Positions 23,645 to 32,021 of a stretch of 64,000 nt of DNA are shown piece after piece; within the stretch, counting starts at the first letter, position 1, and every line of letters starts with the position of its first letter. Below the pieces are notes generated by a model that was given only the letters and a program-made list of their open reading frames with translations, was not told the origin of the DNA and did not search any database. The position numbers were made by a program, and so were the translations under genes. The DNA lies in assembly GCA_900542085.1 (NCBI GenBank), contig UQMK01000009.1, positions 12,277 to 76,276 of the forward strand. Direction: 5' to 3'. Origin of the DNA: an uncultured Collinsella sp. (GTDB lineage: Bacteria > Actinomycetota > Coriobacteriia > Coriobacteriales > Coriobacteriaceae).

Positions 23645-24556
23645 TTACGCCACCTCGCCTTCCTGGTCGGCATTCTCGTTGACTCCGGCGACCTCGGCCA
23701 TATAGGCCTCGCAGCACGCCTTGGCGACGGCGCGGACGCGCAGGATGTAGTTAGCACGCTCGACCGCGGACAGCGCACCGCGAGCATCGAGCAGGTTGAA
23801 GGCATGGCTGCACTTCATGACGCAGTCGTACGCCGGCAGCGGCAGCTTGCGCTCAAGGCAGGAGTGGCACTCGGCCTCGTAGTCGTCAAACTTCTGACGC
23901 ATCATCTCGACGTTAGCGACCTCAAAGTTGTAAGCGCTAAACTCGCGCTCGTTCTCCAGGAACACGTCGCCATAGGTCATGGGCGTGCCGTCGGGCAGAT
24001 AGCTCCACACCAGGTCGTAGACGGAGTTGACGCCCTGGGCGTACATGGCGATGCGCTCCAGACCATAGGTGATCTCGACGGGCACGGGATCGACCTCGAT
24101 GCCGCCCACCTGCTGGAAGTACGTAAACTGCGTGACCTCCATGCCGTTGAGCCAGACCTCCCAGCCAAGGCCCCAGGCGCCCAGGGTCGGGCTCTCCCAG
24201 TCATCCTCGACAAAACGGACGTCATGGTCGTTGGGGTCCAGGCCGATAGCGGCAAGAGACCCCAGGTAAAGCTCCTGGGCGTTGACCGGCGACGGCTTGA
24301 TGAGCACCTGGAACTGATAGTAGTGCTGCATGCGGTTGGGGTTCTCGCCGTAGCGGCCGTCGGCGGGACGGCGGCAAGGCTGAGCGTAGCAGGTGCGCCA
24401 CTCGGCGGGGCCGAGCGAGCGCAGCGTGGTCGCGGTGTGGAAGGTACCGGCACCGACCTCGGAGTCATAGGGCTGCATAATGACGCAGCCCTGCTCGCCC
24501 CAGTACTGCTGGAGGCGCAGGATGATGTCTTGGAAGGAAAGCGATGAAGCGTTCAT
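23645..24556 (-). CDS. glyQ: glycyl-tRNA synthetase alpha subunit
   Basis: GlyQ is the catalytic class II chain of the alpha2beta2 glycyl-tRNA synthetase. The 303-residue protein has LSFQDIILRLQQYWGEQGCV at the start, then YDSEVGAGTFH, YAQPCRRPADGRYGENPNR, HHYYQFQV-like QHYYQFQVLIKPSP, and VEITYGLERIAMY (class II motif 3). The ATG begins the glyQ-glyS-regulator group. A TATAGT hexamer on the minus strand near 24602-24607 could be its -10 element; no T-box-like leader is present in the short upstream gap. Confidence 0.98.
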   Translation of the reverse strand: MNASSLSFQDIILRLQQYWGEQGCVIMQPYDSEVGAGTFHTATTLRSLGPAEWRTCYAQPCRRPADGRYGENPNRMQHYYQFQVLIKPSPVNAQELYLGSLAAIGLDPNDHDVRFVEDDWESPTLGAWGLGWEVWLNGMEVTQFTYFQQVGGIEVDPVPVEITYGLERIAMYAQGVNSVYDLVWSYLPDGTPMTYGDVFLENEREFSAYNFEVANVEMMRQKFDDYEAECHSCLERKLPLPAYDCVMKCSHAFNLLDARGALSAVERANYILRVRAVAKACCEAYMAEVAGVNENADQEGEVA

Positions 24557-24615
24557 GCCTCTAATATCCCCTCGTCGAAACGATTACACGGTTAGGTACT
24601 GTACTATAGCGGTTT

Positions 24616-25179
24616 TTAGTCGATAGTGCCGATGCGGTTGAGCGGCCAGTAGCGCACAAGCGCCACGGCGATCAAATCAGAGCGATCGACGGGACCAAAG
24701 TAGCGTGAGTCGGCAGAGTTTTCGCGGTTGTCGCCCATCACCCACACGCACCCGTCGGGAACGGTGTAGGGATAGCTTACCTGAGCGCCGGGAGCCTGGA
24801 CCGAAAGCGGCCAGCTCATGCCGGTCGTGTAGCCCTCGTCGAGCGCCTGGCCGTCAACGACCACCTTGCCGTCCTGAAGGTCGACCGTCTGGCCGGCCGT
24901 GGCAATAACACGCTTGACGAGAACATCGTGCTCGGAGGTGCCATCGGGGTTGTGGAACACCACGATATCGCCTTGGCTGACGGGCTGGCCGAGCTCAAGG
25001 CTCACCTTTTGCGCCAGGATCTGGTCGCCGATCTCGATCGTGGACTCCATGGAACCGGTGGGCACCACAAAGGGTTCGACCACAAACGAGCGAATCAAGA
25101 AGGTAGCGACCAGTGCGATCGCGACGACCACGATCCACTCAAACGCACCCTTTAGCACGGAATGCTGCGATGGAACCAT
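24616..25179 (-). CDS. lepB: signal peptidase I
   Basis: Type I signal peptidase cleaves signal peptides at the outer face of the membrane. The 187-residue protein has one N-terminal membrane helix (about 13-29), the catalytic serine in PTGSMEST (Ser43), the catalytic lysine in VLVKRVIA (Lys89) and the GDNRENSADSR box near the C-terminus. It would process exported proteins such as the large secreted protein at 14663-17470. The ATG at 25179 has AAGGAG five bases upstream, partly formed by the end of trmD; a GTG two codons earlier sits too close to it. It is the last gene of rpsP-khpA-rimM-trmD-lepB. Confidence 0.95.
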   Translation of the reverse strand: MVPSQHSVLKGAFEWIVVVAIALVATFLIRSFVVEPFVVPTGSMESTIEIGDQILAQKVSLELGQPVSQGDIVVFHNPDGTSEHDVLVKRVIATAGQTVDLQDGKVVVDGQALDEGYTTGMSWPLSVQAPGAQVSYPYTVPDGCVWVMGDNRENSADSRYFGPVDRSDLIAVALVRYWPLNRIGTID

Positions 25180-25181
25180 TC

Positions 25182-25940
25182 TCACTCCTTGCTCTGCGAA
25201 TACGACGCGTCCAGGATGTCCTGCGCGTAAGCGCGCTCCTCGGGCGTAAGCCGCGCCGTCTCGATCAGGTCGGGACGCCAGCGGCAGGTGCGCTCGATGG
25301 CGTTCTTGCGGCGCCAGGCGTCAACTTTGGCGTGATCGCCACTCACGAGCACAGGAGGCACGCCCTCGCCGTTGAACTCGGCGGGACGGGTGTACTGCGC
25401 GTACTCGAGCAGGCCACCGTCCTCGGCAGTCGAGAACGACTCATCGACGTTGCTCATCTCGTCACCAAGGGCGCCGGGAATCAGACGCACGACGGCGTCG
25501 GCAACGACCATAGCGGGAAGCTCGCCGCCCGTAAGCACGTAGTCGCCGATCGACAGGCGCTCGTCGGCATACGCATACGCGCGCTCGTCGACACCCTCGT
25601 AGCGGCTGCATACAAACAGCAGGCGCTCGCTTTTGAGCAGGCACTCGGCCACGTGCTGCGTAAAGGGCTCGCCACAGGGGGTAAAAAACACCACAGTGGG
25701 CTTGGGGCCCTCGGAGCTAATAGCCTCGATGGCCTCGGCGATGGGCTCGACCTTCATGAGCATGCCCTGCCCGCCGCCGTACGGCTCGTCATCGACGGTG
25801 CGATGGCGGTCGTGCGTCCAGTCGCGCAGGTTATAGGCCTTAAAATCAAAAAGGCCGGCCTTGCGGGCGCGACCCAAGATCGATGTGGACATGACGGGCT
25901 CAAACATCTCGGGAAAGACCGAAAGGGTCTCGATCAGCAT
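25182..25940 (-). CDS. trmD: tRNA (guanine-37-N1)-methyltransferase
   Basis: TrmD methylates G37 of tRNAs and prevents frameshifting. The 252-residue SPOUT-fold protein begins IETLSVFPEMFEPVMSTSIL and has the HRTVDDEPYGGGQGMLMKVEP segment (from about residue 45). The knot motifs follow as VCSRYEGVDERA and SIGDYVLTGGELPAMV, then ARLTPEERAYAQDILD-like residues near the end. The ATG has GGAGGAAAAC upstream. It follows rimM by ten bases and its stop overlaps the ribosome site of lepB. Confidence 0.97.
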   Translation of the reverse strand: MLIETLSVFPEMFEPVMSTSILGRARKAGLFDFKAYNLRDWTHDRHRTVDDEPYGGGQGMLMKVEPIAEAIEAISSEGPKPTVVFFTPCGEPFTQHVAECLLKSERLLFVCSRYEGVDERAYAYADERLSIGDYVLTGGELPAMVVADAVVRLIPGALGDEMSNVDESFSTAEDGGLLEYAQYTRPAEFNGEGVPPVLVSGDHAKVDAWRRKNAIERTCRWRPDLIETARLTPEERAYAQDILDASYSQSKE

Positions 25941-25950
25941 GTTTTCCTCC

Positions 25951-26472
25951 CTACTTGTCCATATCGATCAAACCATCCATAACATGGACGGAAATTGTCC
26001 CCTGATCGGGAAGATCGAGCACAACCTGCTCGATCACGGGAATCAGCACCTCGCCGTACCGATCGCCCTCGACAACCCAAACATCGTTGGCGGGCGTCGA
26101 CATGATCTCGACAATCGTGCCGAGCGAGCCAAAGCGCTCGTCAACCACCTCGCGACCCATCAGGTCGGTATAGGCGGCGTCGAGCGAATCGAGCTCAAAG
26201 TCGTCACGATTTGCCAGCACGTAGCATCCGGTGATGCCCTCGGCGGCCGTCAAGTCGTCAATGCCCTCAAACGAGACCAGATCGCCATCGCCCGTATCGG
26301 TGACGGATGTGACCGTGCAAAAACGGTCGCGCTTGAGCGCCGGCGGCGTCAAGGCGACGCGCATACCCGGCGTCAATACAGAAGGAAGCCCCCGCAGCGG
26401 CTGCGCGAGGACCTCCCCCTTCCTTCCGTGCGGCTTGACCACACGGGCGATGTTTTTGTACTGGGACCTCAA
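25951..26472 (-). CDS. rimM: ribosome maturation factor RimM
   Basis: RimM assists 30S head assembly and binds S19. The 173-residue protein has the N-terminal beta-barrel (NIARVVKPHGRKGEVLAQPL) and a C-terminal PRC barrel beginning LMGREVVDERFGSLGTIVEI. The IPVIEQVVLDLP segment is typical of the family end. The start appears to be TTG at 26472, which gives the expected N-terminus. The nearest AGGA lies only two bases from it, so initiation may depend on translation of khpA, which ends four bases upstream. Confidence 0.94.
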   Translation of the reverse strand: MRSQYKNIARVVKPHGRKGEVLAQPLRGLPSVLTPGMRVALTPPALKRDRFCTVTSVTDTGDGDLVSFEGIDDLTAAEGITGCYVLANRDDFELDSLDAAYTDLMGREVVDERFGSLGTIVEIMSTPANDVWVVEGDRYGEVLIPVIEQVVLDLPDQGTISVHVMDGLIDMDK

Positions 26473-26476
26473 GGTC

Positions 26477-26761
26477 CTAGCCCAGAACCTCTACCTCGAC
26501 TGCAGTGTCGAGGCGAGCGGCCAGCGCACGGGCGAGCGTGCGAATGGCCTTGATGGTACGGCCACGACGGCCGATGACCTTAGCGACGTCATCCTCGGCA
26601 ACCGAAACCTCAATCGTGGAGGCGTCGTCACCATCGATGACCTCAAGGCTCACGGAATCCGGGTCGTCGACGATCTGAACAACGAGATATTCGACGAGAT
26701 CAGCGATGCGATCTGAGAGCATTGCCTCACCCTCGAGCTGTGCAGCGTCAACCTCAGGCAC
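26477..26761 (-). CDS. khpA: KhpA family KH-domain RNA-binding protein
   Basis: This small single KH-domain protein belongs to the KhpA (YlqC) family, which binds RNA and works with KhpB in Gram-positive bacteria. The GXXG loop is IGRRGRTI with flanking helices, and the N-terminal LVEYLVVQIVDDPDSV segment is typical. The GTG at 26761 has GAGGAG six bases upstream inside the end of rpsP and gives 94 residues. An ATG at 26722 with GAGGG nearby gives 81 residues, closer to the family norm, so the start is unresolved. Its place between rpsP and rimM is conserved across Gram-positive bacteria. Confidence 0.9.
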   Translation of the reverse strand: MPEVDAAQLEGEAMLSDRIADLVEYLVVQIVDDPDSVSLEVIDGDDASTIEVSVAEDDVAKVIGRRGRTIKAIRTLARALAARLDTAVEVEVLG

Positions 26762-26764
26762 GAT

Positions 26765-27106
26765 TTACTCCTCGGCGCCCTCAGCGGCCTCAGCGGCAGC
26801 CTTAGCGGCCTCGGCCTCTTTGGCGAGCTGCTTCTTGGACTTCTTGACGACGGTCTCGGTCTTCTCGCCCTCGTTGGCGGCCTTGACCAGAGCAGCGACA
26901 GCGTCGGTGAGCTGAGCGCCCTTGGACTGCCAGTCGGCGATCTTCTCGAGATCGAGGTTGATGGTCTTGGGGGCGGTCATCGGGTTGTAGCGGCCAACCT
27001 CCTCGATGATACGACCGTCACGCGGGGCGCGGGAATCGGCGACGACGACACGGTAGTACGGACGCTTCTTAGCGCCGTGACGAGCAAGGCGAATCTTGAC
27101 TGCCAA
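26765..27106 (-). CDS. rpsP: 30S ribosomal protein S16
   Basis: S16 is an early-binding 30S protein. The 113-residue sequence starts with the invariant AVKIRLARHGAKKRPYYRVV region. It has the DSRAPRDGRIIEEVGRYNPM segment, and ends in a charged Lys/Ala/Glu-rich tail of about 35 residues beyond the conserved domain. The start is a TTG at 27106 with GGAGGAG just upstream; the ORF continues further upstream but the family N-terminus and ribosome site settle the choice. It opens the rpsP-khpA-rimM-trmD-lepB group. Confidence 0.96.
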   Translation of the reverse strand: MAVKIRLARHGAKKRPYYRVVVADSRAPRDGRIIEEVGRYNPMTAPKTINLDLEKIADWQSKGAQLTDAVAALVKAANEGEKTETVVKKSKKQLAKEAEAAKAAAEAAEGAEE

Positions 27107-27162
27107 AGGAAACTCCTCCAACCAAGCAGCTTTAGGCTGCAACTACAAACAAACAGTTGAAC

Positions 27163-27191
27163 ATAATACGCCATCGACGCGGGCAGGTGAA
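27163..27191 (-). promoter_or_regulatory. rpsP promoter
   Basis: On the minus strand TTCACC (27186-27191) and TATTAT (27163-27168) are 17 bases apart, about 60 bases before the rpsP start. A second possible promoter further upstream has TTGCAA and TAAGAT 16 bases apart. The remainder of the 200-base divergent gap shows no gene. Confidence 0.55.
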
Positions 27192-27295
27192 GTCCGTGAG
27201 ACCAACTTCTTCGGTGAAGTCGAAGGCAAATCCATATCTTAGACAAGAATTCGCGATTTGCAAGCACATCCACGCACCCCACATGAGCTGCGCGG

Positions 27296-27307
27296 TATAC
27301 TCATGCC
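27296..27307 (+). promoter_or_regulatory. dinB -10 element for a leaderless transcript
   Basis: TATACT at 27296-27301 ends only six bases before the dinB ATG, so the transcript should start at or next to the start codon. No ribosome site lies upstream of the ATG, in contrast to neighbouring genes. A -35 hexamer is not apparent. Confidence 0.55.
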
Positions 27308-28561
27308 ATGAAAAGACGCGAACATACATACGGTTATGATGATGCTGCGGGCATCACACCGCCGCCCTGGACGGGGCCGGCGGTGGGTCTCATGGATCTC
27401 GATGCGTTTTTTGCGAGCGTGGAGATGCTCGATCATCCCGAGTGGCGCGGCAAGCCGCTCATCGTGGGCGGCGATGCCGATTCCCGCGGCGTCGTGTCCA
27501 CCTGCTCATACGAGGCACGTCGCTTTGGCGTGCACTCCGCCATGCCCTCCGCCGAGGCACGGCGCCTCTGTCCGCAGGCCATTTGGACGCATGGGCATTT
27601 CGATCGCTACCACGAGGTCAGCGCTCAGGTCATGGCGATTCTCGCCGACGAGACCCCGCGCGTTGAGCGCGTATCCATCGACGAGGCCTTTATCGACATC
27701 ACGCCAGGTCGCTTTGCACCCGAGGACCCGCTGCTGGTTGCACGGCGCATCAGTGATCGCGTGGCGGCGCTGGGGGTGACCTGCTCCATTGGCGTGGGCT
27801 GTAACAAGACGGTCGCAAAGATCGCAAGCGAGCGGGACAAGCCATTTGGGCTGACCATCGTGCGCCCTGGAACCGAGCAGCGCTTTTTGGCAGCGCTGCC
27901 GGTATCTGCCATGAGCGGCATCGGGAGATCGGCCGAGGAGCGGCTGCGCCGCATGCGCATCTACACGCTCGGCGAGCTATCCCGCGCACCGGAATCCACC
28001 TTGGCCTCTATTTTTGGCATCAACGGCGAACGCATGCGCCAGCGTGCGCTGGGACTCGAACTCTCCGAAGTCACGAGCCTCGATGAAGAGCGCGAGGTCA
28101 AGTCGGTCAGCAATGAACGCACCTTTGCGAAAGATTTGACTGAGCGTGAGGACATCGAAGCGGCGATTGCGCTATTGGGAGAGTCAGTGGGACGCCGTCT
28201 GCGCCGTCAGGGACTAACGGGCGCCACGGTGACGCTCAAACTCAAGTATTCGTATGGAAGCGGTCGCTCGGCACAGCGCCGGCTGCCCCATCCGACCGAC
28301 GATGAGAACATCTTCGTGGCAGTGGCGCTCGATCTGCTCGACAACATCTGGCAGGAAGGGATGCACGTGCGCCTGGCGGGCATCGGCATGAGCGACTTCG
28401 ACCATCAGGGCGGTATCCAGACCGACCTGTTCTGCGAAGTCGATGATCGCGGAGCCCAATCGAGCGACCGTCGCGATCTCTCCGTCGCGATCGACGCCGT
28501 CCGAGACAAGTTCGGCGACACCGCCCTATCCTTCGGCCGTCAATCCCGCTTCAACGATTAG
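27308..28561 (+). CDS. dinB: DNA polymerase IV (Y-family)
   Basis: DinB is an error-prone translesion DNA polymerase. The 417-residue protein has the catalytic motifs LMDLDAFFASVE and RVSIDEAFIDITPGR, the SIGVGCNKTVAKIASE palm motif, the MSGIGRSAEERLRRM helix-hairpin-helix and a complete little-finger domain. The C-terminus ends SFGRQSRFND without an evident beta-clamp-binding QxxLF motif; QTDLF at about residue 377 could serve. It is the only plus-strand gene in the first 48 kb. The N-terminus carries about 28 extra residues before the catalytic domain. The ATG lacks a ribosome site and appears leaderless. Confidence 0.95.
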   Translation: MKRREHTYGYDDAAGITPPPWTGPAVGLMDLDAFFASVEMLDHPEWRGKPLIVGGDADSRGVVSTCSYEARRFGVHSAMPSAEARRLCPQAIWTHGHFDRYHEVSAQVMAILADETPRVERVSIDEAFIDITPGRFAPEDPLLVARRISDRVAALGVTCSIGVGCNKTVAKIASERDKPFGLTIVRPGTEQRFLAALPVSAMSGIGRSAEERLRRMRIYTLGELSRAPESTLASIFGINGERMRQRALGLELSEVTSLDEEREVKSVSNERTFAKDLTEREDIEAAIALLGESVGRRLRRQGLTGATVTLKLKYSYGSGRSAQRRLPHPTDDENIFVAVALDLLDNIWQEGMHVRLAGIGMSDFDHQGGIQTDLFCEVDDRGAQSSDRRDLSVAIDAVRDKFGDTALSFGRQSRFND

Positions 28562-28571
28562 TCCCTTAGAC

Positions 28572-28613
28572 AAAAAGAAAGCCGGGCAGCTGCGAATGAT
28601 GCAGCTGCCCGGC
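28572..28613 (-). terminator. rho-independent terminator of the obg-nadD-yqeK-rsfS run
   Basis: A 13-bp perfect stem (GCCGGGCAGCTGC and its complement) has a seven-base loop. On the minus strand it is followed by TTTCTTTTTG. It lies between rsfS and dinB; it could also stop dinB transcripts but there is no T-run on the plus side. Confidence 0.85.
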
Positions 28614-28623
28614 GAACGGTAAA

Positions 28624-28655
28624 GGTTAGCTAAAACCCCGTCCCAAATGAGCTAC
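28624..28655. repeat. copy of the GGGACRGG hairpin element
   Basis: The plus strand reads GGTTAGCTAAAACCCCGTCC then CAAATGAGCTAC, matching the arm of the inverted pair at 54440-54480 with a three-base gap and a few changes. It ends on the rsfS stop codon. Confidence 0.6.
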
Positions 28656-29110
28656 TAGAGGAGGTCGAGGGGAAGCTGGGGGGCGTCGCCCCAGAGCTTT
28701 TCGAGACGGTAGAACTCGCGCGCCTCAGGAGTGAAGACGTGGACGACAACCGAACCGTAGTCCATGAGCATCCAGGTCTTCTGCTCGCGGCCCTCGATGG
28801 AAAACGGGTGCTCGCCGCAAGCCTCGGCGACCTTCTCCTCAATCTCGTCGACGATCGAATCAACCTGGCGGTTGTTGGTGCCGGTAGCAAGGACAAAGTA
28901 GTCGCACACATCGGAAAGCTCTGTCAGGTCGAGCACTTGCACGTCCTCGCCCTTCTTGTCGTAGGCGGCCTGCGCGGCGGCGCGGGCGACATCCTCGGCG
29001 GCGACACCGCTCGCGGAAAGCGTTGCGGCAGTGCGATCGGACGTGGCAACGAAGCTCTTGTGCTCCACACCTTCAAGAATCTGCTCGTCGGTCATGGTCT
29101 CGTCGGCCAT
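28655..29110 (-). CDS. rsfS: ribosomal silencing factor RsfS
   Basis: RsfS (Iojap/YbeB family) binds L14 and blocks subunit joining when nutrients are short. The 151-residue protein has the family core from about residue 35: AAYDKKGEDVQVLDLTEL, CDYFVLATGTNNRQVDSI, and DYGSVVVHVFTPEAREFYRLEKLWGDA (from about 116). The N-terminal ~35 residues are an extension beyond the usual domain, which is about 110-120 residues. It follows yqeK by 27 bases and ends the nadD-yqeK-rsfS group, a conserved order in Gram-positive bacteria. Confidence 0.95.
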   Translation of the reverse strand: MADETMTDEQILEGVEHKSFVATSDRTAATLSASGVAAEDVARAAAQAAYDKKGEDVQVLDLTELSDVCDYFVLATGTNNRQVDSIVDEIEEKVAEACGEHPFSIEGREQKTWMLMDYGSVVVHVFTPEAREFYRLEKLWGDAPQLPLDLL

Positions 29111-29137
29111 GGAATACCTCTTTCTAGACAGCCCGAG

Positions 29138-29746
29138 CTAGCGCAGCTGGGCGTAATGGTTGTAAATCGTAATAGCCGTGGGATAAAGATAACGCCCGGT
29201 CTGGATCACATAGACCAGACCCTGCGCAAAACAGGAGAAGAACAACTCGACGAGCGAGGACTTCCCCACCATCTTGCGCAGCGCATGGGCATAATCGCCG
29301 TGGCGGTTGGGTTCGATGGCATCGGCCACAAAGACCACCATATCGAGCGGCGTCATGTCGCAAGCGCCCACGGTGTGACGGTCGACAGCCTGAAAGACCG
29401 CCGGCGACAGCTCGGGAAAAAGCTGCGGAAGCTCATAGGCGGCAACCGGGCCATGCAAAAGCGGCGTCGCGGCAGAAGGAGAGCCGGCAATCTTGATGCC
29501 ATAATGCAGAGCGCGCGTGACCAGCTCGTCGTCGGAGAGCACCTTGTCCCAGTCATGGATCAGGCCGGCGGCAGCGGCATCAAAGCGGTCGACACCGTAC
29601 ACCTCGGCTAGGCGCAACGCAGTCTCGGCAACCCCGAGCGAATGCACGTAGCGCTTACGCTTATCCTTCATGCGCACATCGAGCAACTCGTGGATGCGCG
29701 TCAAGAGCGCGCGCTCGTCGCCCTCAAACTGATCTTCTACCGACAA
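29138..29746 (-). CDS. yqeK: YqeK family HD-domain hydrolase (bis(5'-nucleosyl)-tetraphosphatase type)
   Basis: YqeK enzymes are HD-domain symmetrical Ap4A hydrolases. The 202-residue protein has RYVHSLGVAETA (metal-binding His35), the HD pair in GLIHDWDK (His64-Asp65), HGPVAAYELP and the DRHTVGACDMTPLDMVVFVADAIEPNR segment, all in family order. The start is TTG with a GGGGGAG just upstream. It follows nadD by 12 bases; the nadD-yqeK-rsfS order supports the assignment. Confidence 0.93.
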   Translation of the reverse strand: MSVEDQFEGDERALLTRIHELLDVRMKDKRKRYVHSLGVAETALRLAEVYGVDRFDAAAAGLIHDWDKVLSDDELVTRALHYGIKIAGSPSAATPLLHGPVAAYELPQLFPELSPAVFQAVDRHTVGACDMTPLDMVVFVADAIEPNRHGDYAHALRKMVGKSSLVELFFSCFAQGLVYVIQTGRYLYPTAITIYNHYAQLR

Positions 29747-29758
29747 CGTTCTCCCCCA

Positions 29759-30436
29759 TCAATCAAAATCGTCTTGCCCAAGATCGGCATACAGGCCGCG
29801 TTTACGGATATAGCCGAGCACGGACTCGCTCGTAAGATAGCGCACGCTCATGCCGCGAGCAACCCGCTTGCGAATGTTGGTCGAGCTAATCGCCAGCGCC
29901 GGAATCTGAATATAGCGAACGTCGAATGGCAGTCCCGATTCCTTAATCCGCGCCCGGGCCGTATCGATGTCAAAGCCAGGACGCGTCGCAGCAATAAAGG
30001 TTGCCAGTTCGGCAATCTCATCTGCATTGTGCCAGGTTACAATATCGATAATCGCATCAGCACCCGTAATAAAATAAAGCTTCACCTGTGGCGGGTAAAA
30101 GTCGCGCAGGGCGCGCAGCGTATCGGCTGTATAGGTGACACCGGCACGATCGATCTCGAAGCGGCTTGCCAAAAAGGCCGGGTTCGCGGCGGTCGCGAGG
30201 ACCGTCATGGCATAACGGTCCTCGGCCGGCGTCACCGGTTTGTCGAGTTTAAAGGCAGGCGAGCCCGCCGGCATAAAGAGCACGGCGTCCAAGTCGAGGG
30301 ACTCACGTGCCTGCTCGGCGGTCACCAGGTGACCGTAATGGATGGGGTCAAAGGTACCACCCATAATGCCGAGCCTAAACTCCTGCCCGTCCTCTATGGG
30401 AAGCTCGGGCAGACCGATTCCACCGCGCAGCGACAT
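29759..30436 (-). CDS. nadD: nicotinate-nucleotide adenylyltransferase
   Basis: NadD adenylates nicotinate mononucleotide to deamido-NAD in NAD synthesis. The 225-residue protein has the nucleotidyltransferase motif GGTFDPIHYGH at residues 26-36 and the ISSTNIRKR motif near the C-terminus, which complete the ATP-binding site. The middle has YTADTLRALRDFYP and FITGADAI. The ~20-residue N-terminal lead before the first strand is longer than usual. The ATG follows the obg stop codon by three bases. Confidence 0.96.
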   Translation of the reverse strand: MSLRGGIGLPELPIEDGQEFRLGIMGGTFDPIHYGHLVTAEQARESLDLDAVLFMPAGSPAFKLDKPVTPAEDRYAMTVLATAANPAFLASRFEIDRAGVTYTADTLRALRDFYPPQVKLYFITGADAIIDIVTWHNADEIAELATFIAATRPGFDIDTARARIKESGLPFDVRYIQIPALAISSTNIRKRVARGMSVRYLTSESVLGYIRKRGLYADLGQDDFD

Positions 30437-30439
30437 GGC

Positions 30440-31936
30440 CTACTCGCCCTCCGGGGTCTCGACGTCTTCCGCAGCAACAGCATCATCGGTACCGTCAATG
30501 GCATCCACCGCGTCGACAGCCTCCAAGCTATCGTCCGCGACATCCTCGACATCAACGACCTCGACGGCGACGTCCTCGCTACCGTCCTCAAGCTCGTCCT
30601 CGAACTCCGAGAAGTCCTCGGCGCCCTCAAAGTCAAAGGCGCGCTGGCAAATGCGAACCTCGTCGCCGGCACGGCAGCCGGCCTTTTGGAGCGCATCGTC
30701 AACGCCCATGCGGGAAAACTTATGCTGCAGGTAGATGACGGCCTCCTCGTTTTCCCAGTCGGTCTGGATAACCAAGCGCTCGATGGCGCGACCGACAACG
30801 CGGAAGGCACCGGGCTCCTCCTGGACAATGTGGAAGCGCTTCTCGCGCTGCAGGCGGCGACGCTCCCACTCCTCGTCACGCAAATCGACCGGCTCATCAG
30901 AGACCGCCAGCTCAGCGCGGAGCTTGGCCACCTGCTCGCCCACGGCAAGCATCAACGTGTTGAGACCGGCACCCGTCACAGCGGACACGGCAAAGAACAT
31001 ATGCCCGTCGTCGAGCGCCGCACGCTTAAGGTCGGCAATCTTGTCGGCCGTGCCTGGCGCATCGCACTTGTTGGCGACGACGATCTGCGGACGCTCCGAA
31101 AGCTCGGCACCATACTGCTCAAGCTCACGGTTAATAATGCGATAGTCCTCAACCGGATCGCGATCCTCAAACCCGCCCGTCATGTCAACGACATGCATGA
31201 TCAAGGCCGTGCGCTCAATGTGGCGCAGGAACTGATGACCCAAGCCACGGCCCTCGCTCGCGCCCTCGATGAGACCCGGGACGTCGGCAACGACATAGGA
31301 GTACTCGCCGGCACGCACCATGCCCAGGTTAGGCACAAGCGTGGTAAATGGGTAGTCGGCAATCTTAGGGCGGGCGGCACTCATACGCGCGATGAGCGAA
31401 GACTTACCCACCGAGGGAAAGCCCACAAGTGCGGCATCGGCCATAAGCTTCATCTCGAGCTCGATCCAGTGCTCCTCGGCCGGCTCGCCCAGCTGGGCAA
31501 ATGCGGGCGCGCGACGCACCGACGTCACAAAGTGAGTGTTGCCCAGACCGCCGGCACCACCGGGCGCCACGACAACGCGCTCACCGTCGTGCACCAGGTC
31601 GGCAATCTCGAACATCGGGGTCTGCGTCTCGGGATCGAGCTCGCGGACTACGGTGCCCATGGGGACTTTCAAAATCAGGTCCTCTCCGCTTTTGCCGTTG
31701 CGGCGGGCACCCTGGCCATGCGTTCCGCGCTCAGCACGGAAGTGATGCTTAAAGCGGTAATCGATCAGCGAGGAAAGCTGAGCGTCGGCCTGGATAACGA
31801 CGTTGCCGCCACGACCGCCGTCGCCGCCATCGGGGCCGCCCTTGGGAACAAATGCCTCGCGCCTAAACGACATGCATCCGGCTCCGCCGTCGCCGCCGCA
31901 AACGTTAATGCGGCTGATATCGGTGAACTGTGACAA
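30440..31936 (-). CDS. obg: GTPase Obg/CgtA
   Basis: Obg is an essential ribosome-associated GTPase that acts in 50S assembly and stress responses. The 498-residue protein has the glycine-rich Obg fold (residues 1-158), the P-loop VGFPSVGKSS at 171-180 and switch region YPFTTLVPNLG. The NKCD motif and a C-terminal OCT domain around YLQHKFSRMGVDDAL follow. After the OCT domain comes a strongly acidic tail of about 65 residues. The start is TTG with GGAGG eight bases upstream. A terminator separates it from rpmA, so it may have its own promoter or rely on read-through. Confidence 0.96.
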   Translation of the reverse strand: MSQFTDISRINVCGGDGGAGCMSFRREAFVPKGGPDGGDGGRGGNVVIQADAQLSSLIDYRFKHHFRAERGTHGQGARRNGKSGEDLILKVPMGTVVRELDPETQTPMFEIADLVHDGERVVVAPGGAGGLGNTHFVTSVRRAPAFAQLGEPAEEHWIELEMKLMADAALVGFPSVGKSSLIARMSAARPKIADYPFTTLVPNLGMVRAGEYSYVVADVPGLIEGASEGRGLGHQFLRHIERTALIMHVVDMTGGFEDRDPVEDYRIINRELEQYGAELSERPQIVVANKCDAPGTADKIADLKRAALDDGHMFFAVSAVTGAGLNTLMLAVGEQVAKLRAELAVSDEPVDLRDEEWERRRLQREKRFHIVQEEPGAFRVVGRAIERLVIQTDWENEEAVIYLQHKFSRMGVDDALQKAGCRAGDEVRICQRAFDFEGAEDFSEFEDELEDGSEDVAVEVVDVEDVADDSLEAVDAVDAIDGTDDAVAAEDVETPEGE

Positions 31937-31952
31937 CAGAATCGCCTCCTAC

Positions 31953-31996
31953 AAAAAAGAGGGAGACCCTTGAATCCTAAAACTCAAGTGCCTCCC
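31953..31996 (-). terminator. rho-independent terminator of rplU-rpmA
   Basis: On the minus strand GGGAGgcaCTTGA and TCAAGggtCTCCC pair around a short loop and are followed by CTTTTTTG. It lies between rpmA and obg. Confidence 0.8.
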
Positions 31997-32021
31997 ACAT
32001 ATGTGCTCTATGAAGGGTGAA

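Noticed and set aside
21293..24547. A 1084-codon plus-strand open frame opposite glyS-glyQ
   Set aside because: Antisense shadow of two clear tRNA synthetase genes; same biased composition and no domain.
24557..24615. Possible T-box riboswitch before glyQ
   Set aside because: The gap to lepB is only about 60 bases, with no specifier loop, T-box sequence or terminator.
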